DNA from: a virus | Strand: one strand, 5' to 3' | IMG/VR virus record: IMGVR_UViG_3300046675_000310 | Span: 1-21,010 of that record | Length of the DNA: 21,010 nt | Shown: positions 20,061 through 21,010 of the stretch, one piece after another | How positions within the stretch are numbered: the first letter of the stretch is position 1 | How the letters are laid out: the number at the start of each line of letters is the position of its first letter | The notes under the pieces: model-generated | Told to the model about the DNA's origin: nothing | The model's input: only the letters and a program-made list of their open reading frames with translations | Database searches by the model: none | Made by a program: the position numbers and the translations under genes

Positions 20061-20309
20061 CTAGCGGAACCAGCCGCGCTTCTTCGCTGCGGGCGCGATC
20101 CGTTCGGCGCGTGCTGCCTCGTGCTTGCGGGCTTCCGACTCGTTGCCGGACTGGCGGGCCAGGTAGGCGGCCTGCTCATAGCCGTCCATCGACCGCCACT
20201 CCCGATTCGAGAGCTGGTCCGCCTCGACGGCCGGGCGGTGCGGACGCTGGGCGGCCTCGCGGGCGAACCGCTGCTCCGGCGTCTCCAGGTCGCGGAATCG
20301 GCGGCCCAT
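20061..20309 (-). CDS. Small charged protein (82 aa)
   Basis: The ATG at 20309 is fused to the stop of the upstream gene as TGATG, so translation is coupled. The sequence MGRRFRDLETPEQRFAREAAQRPHRP is followed by YEQAAYLARQSGNESEARKHEAARAERIAPAAKKRGWFR. It is almost wholly helical, rich in Glu and Arg, and has a basic-aromatic C-terminus. The function is unknown. Confidence 0.68.
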   Translation of the reverse strand: MGRRFRDLETPEQRFAREAAQRPHRPAVEADQLSNREWRSMDGYEQAAYLARQSGNESEARKHEAARAERIAPAAKKRGWFR

Positions 20310-20473
20310 CAGGCGGCGGCCGGGGTGCGGAGACCGCTGATCTCGTCGGCGAGGCGCGGGCCGAACGGATTGTGCCGGTCGTACTCGGCGGCCTCGGTCT
20401 CGATGCGGCGCATCGCCATCCGGTCGCCGTTCTGGCGGGCGGTCAGCCACTGGGTGATCAGGTCATTGGGCAT
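20309..20473 (-). CDS. Small hypothetical protein (54 aa)
   Basis: A TTG at 20497 also lies in frame, but the ATG at 20473 has AAAGG seven bases upstream and is preferred. The protein reads MPNDLITQWLTARQNGDRMAMRRIETEAAEYDRHNPFG and ends SGLRTPAAA. The first half is helical and charged. It may be related to the 63-residue gene at 14644. It is coupled to the following gene by TGATG. Confidence 0.65.
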   Translation of the reverse strand: MPNDLITQWLTARQNGDRMAMRRIETEAAEYDRHNPFGPRLADEISGLRTPAAA

Positions 20474-20519
20474 GGGGGTGCCTTTCACGTGGATCAACGG
20501 GACGGGGAAGGGTGGAGGG

Positions 20520-20891
20520 TCAGGCCATCTCGCGGTACTCGTCTGCCATGTCCGTGAGGCCGGCCAGAAGGCTGCGGGCCCGCTTCAGGAGGACGACCTG
20601 GCCGATACCGGAGGCTTCGGCGGCTTCATCGATGTCAGCGAGGTAGATGGCGGCGGTCTCCAGGTCCTCGGCGCCGTTGATACCGGCGTCGGTCATGCGG
20701 AAGGAGGCCGTGCTGAGCTGGTCGACGAAGTCGGTGTGGGTGGTGGCGGGGATCTGCTCAGTGATGTCTGCGACGGTCTGGGCGTAGGCGGTGACGAGGT
20801 CGGCGAGGCGAGGGATGCAGTGGCCGTCGCACCCGTCGCCGTCGTGGACGGTGCAGGAGTAGCGGTGGATGAAGTCGGTCGGAAGAGGCAT
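20520..20891 (-). CDS. Hypothetical protein with an N-terminal Cys cluster (123 aa)
   Basis: The ATG at 20891 follows GAGGAAG. The N-terminus MPLPTDFIHRYSCTVHDGDGCDGHC has three cysteines and several histidines; the rest is helical (LADLVTAYAQTVADITEQI and LETAAIYLADIDEAAEASGIGQVVLLKRARSLLAGL). It may be a small regulatory or transfer accessory protein. No family is recognised. Confidence 0.68.
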   Translation of the reverse strand: MPLPTDFIHRYSCTVHDGDGCDGHCIPRLADLVTAYAQTVADITEQIPATTHTDFVDQLSTASFRMTDAGINGAEDLETAAIYLADIDEAAEASGIGQVVLLKRARSLLAGLTDMADEYREMA

Positions 20892-20938
20892 GAAGGGTCT
20901 TCCTCACTGGCTAGAGATGGCCGGTGCAGGGTGGAGCA

Positions 20939-20978
20939 CCGCGGCGCGGGACGGGGGGATTGTCGGACCGCGCCGCGG
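20939..20978 (-). terminator. 11-bp GC hairpin at the right end
   Basis: CCGCGGCGCGG (20939-20949) pairs perfectly with CCGCGCCGCGG (20968-20978), loop of 18 bases. It lies between the stop of the partial right-end gene and the next gene, without a U-tract. Confidence 0.55.
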
Positions 20979-20990
20979 CGGTCTAGGTGG

Positions 20991-21010
20991 TCAGCGCCGC
21001 TGCTGGGCGG
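20991..21010 (-). CDS. Possible C-terminal end of a gene running in from the right
   Basis: Read on the minus strand, the last bases encode AQQRR followed by TGA at 20991-20993. A hairpin directly follows, as expected after a gene end. Only six codons are visible, so both the frame and the gene are uncertain. Confidence 0.3.

Overview
The window is high-GC actinobacterial DNA, most like Streptomyces. Every gene I can support is on the minus strand, so transcription runs from base 21010 towards base 1. The codon use, the frequent GTG starts, the ATGA/GTGA stop-start overlaps and the protein families all fit an actinomycete mobile element. No ribosomal RNA, tRNA, CRISPR array, insertion sequence, integrase, replication initiator or attachment site is visible. 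Both ends of the window cut through genes.

Right part (about 21.0 to 13.6 kb): a transfer module like those of actinomycete integrative and conjugative elements (AICEs). In transcription order it has a run of very small cytoplasmic proteins, some with zinc-knuckle-like cysteines; a small two-helix membrane protein (SpdD-like); a small CxC protein (SpdA-like); a 432-residue coiled-coil/membrane protein (SpdB/DUF2637-like); and a 687-residue FtsK/TraB-type DNA translocase. A 221-bp gap follows, with a perfect 19-bp inverted repeat and three copies of ACCCGGTCG, which I propose as a candidate transfer locus (clt). More small genes follow, including a DUF6197-like one. No rep-xis-int block of the usual AICE kind is seen here.

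Middle (about 13.5 to 9.8 kb): a small lipoprotein gene, then a good promoter (TTGACA, 18 bp, CATGAT) whose leader holds an 11-bp perfect hairpin. Next come a small excisionase/MerR-type winged-helix gene, two tail-fibre-like genes (one with nine tandem 20-residue repeats), a second lipoprotein and an HNH endonuclease.

Left part (about 9.6 to 0 kb): a complete phage packaging and head module in standard order. It runs small terminase, large terminase, portal, MuF-like minor head protein, scaffold, a tiny Prp-like cysteine protease, P22/N4-gp56-type major capsid protein, head-tail connectors, tail-completion proteins and the start of the tail tube gene. Hairpins and one textbook intrinsic terminator divide the operon.

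Two observations stand out. First, a conjugation-type dsDNA translocase module is joined co-directionally to a tailed-phage head module, which suggests a phage/AICE hybrid or a phage-plasmid. Second, the scaffold and the major capsid protein share an N-terminal motif WFxLNRHD, and a Prp-type protease gene lies exactly between them. This looks like a self-contained version of the Prp-dependent capsid maturation known from staphylococcal phage 80alpha.
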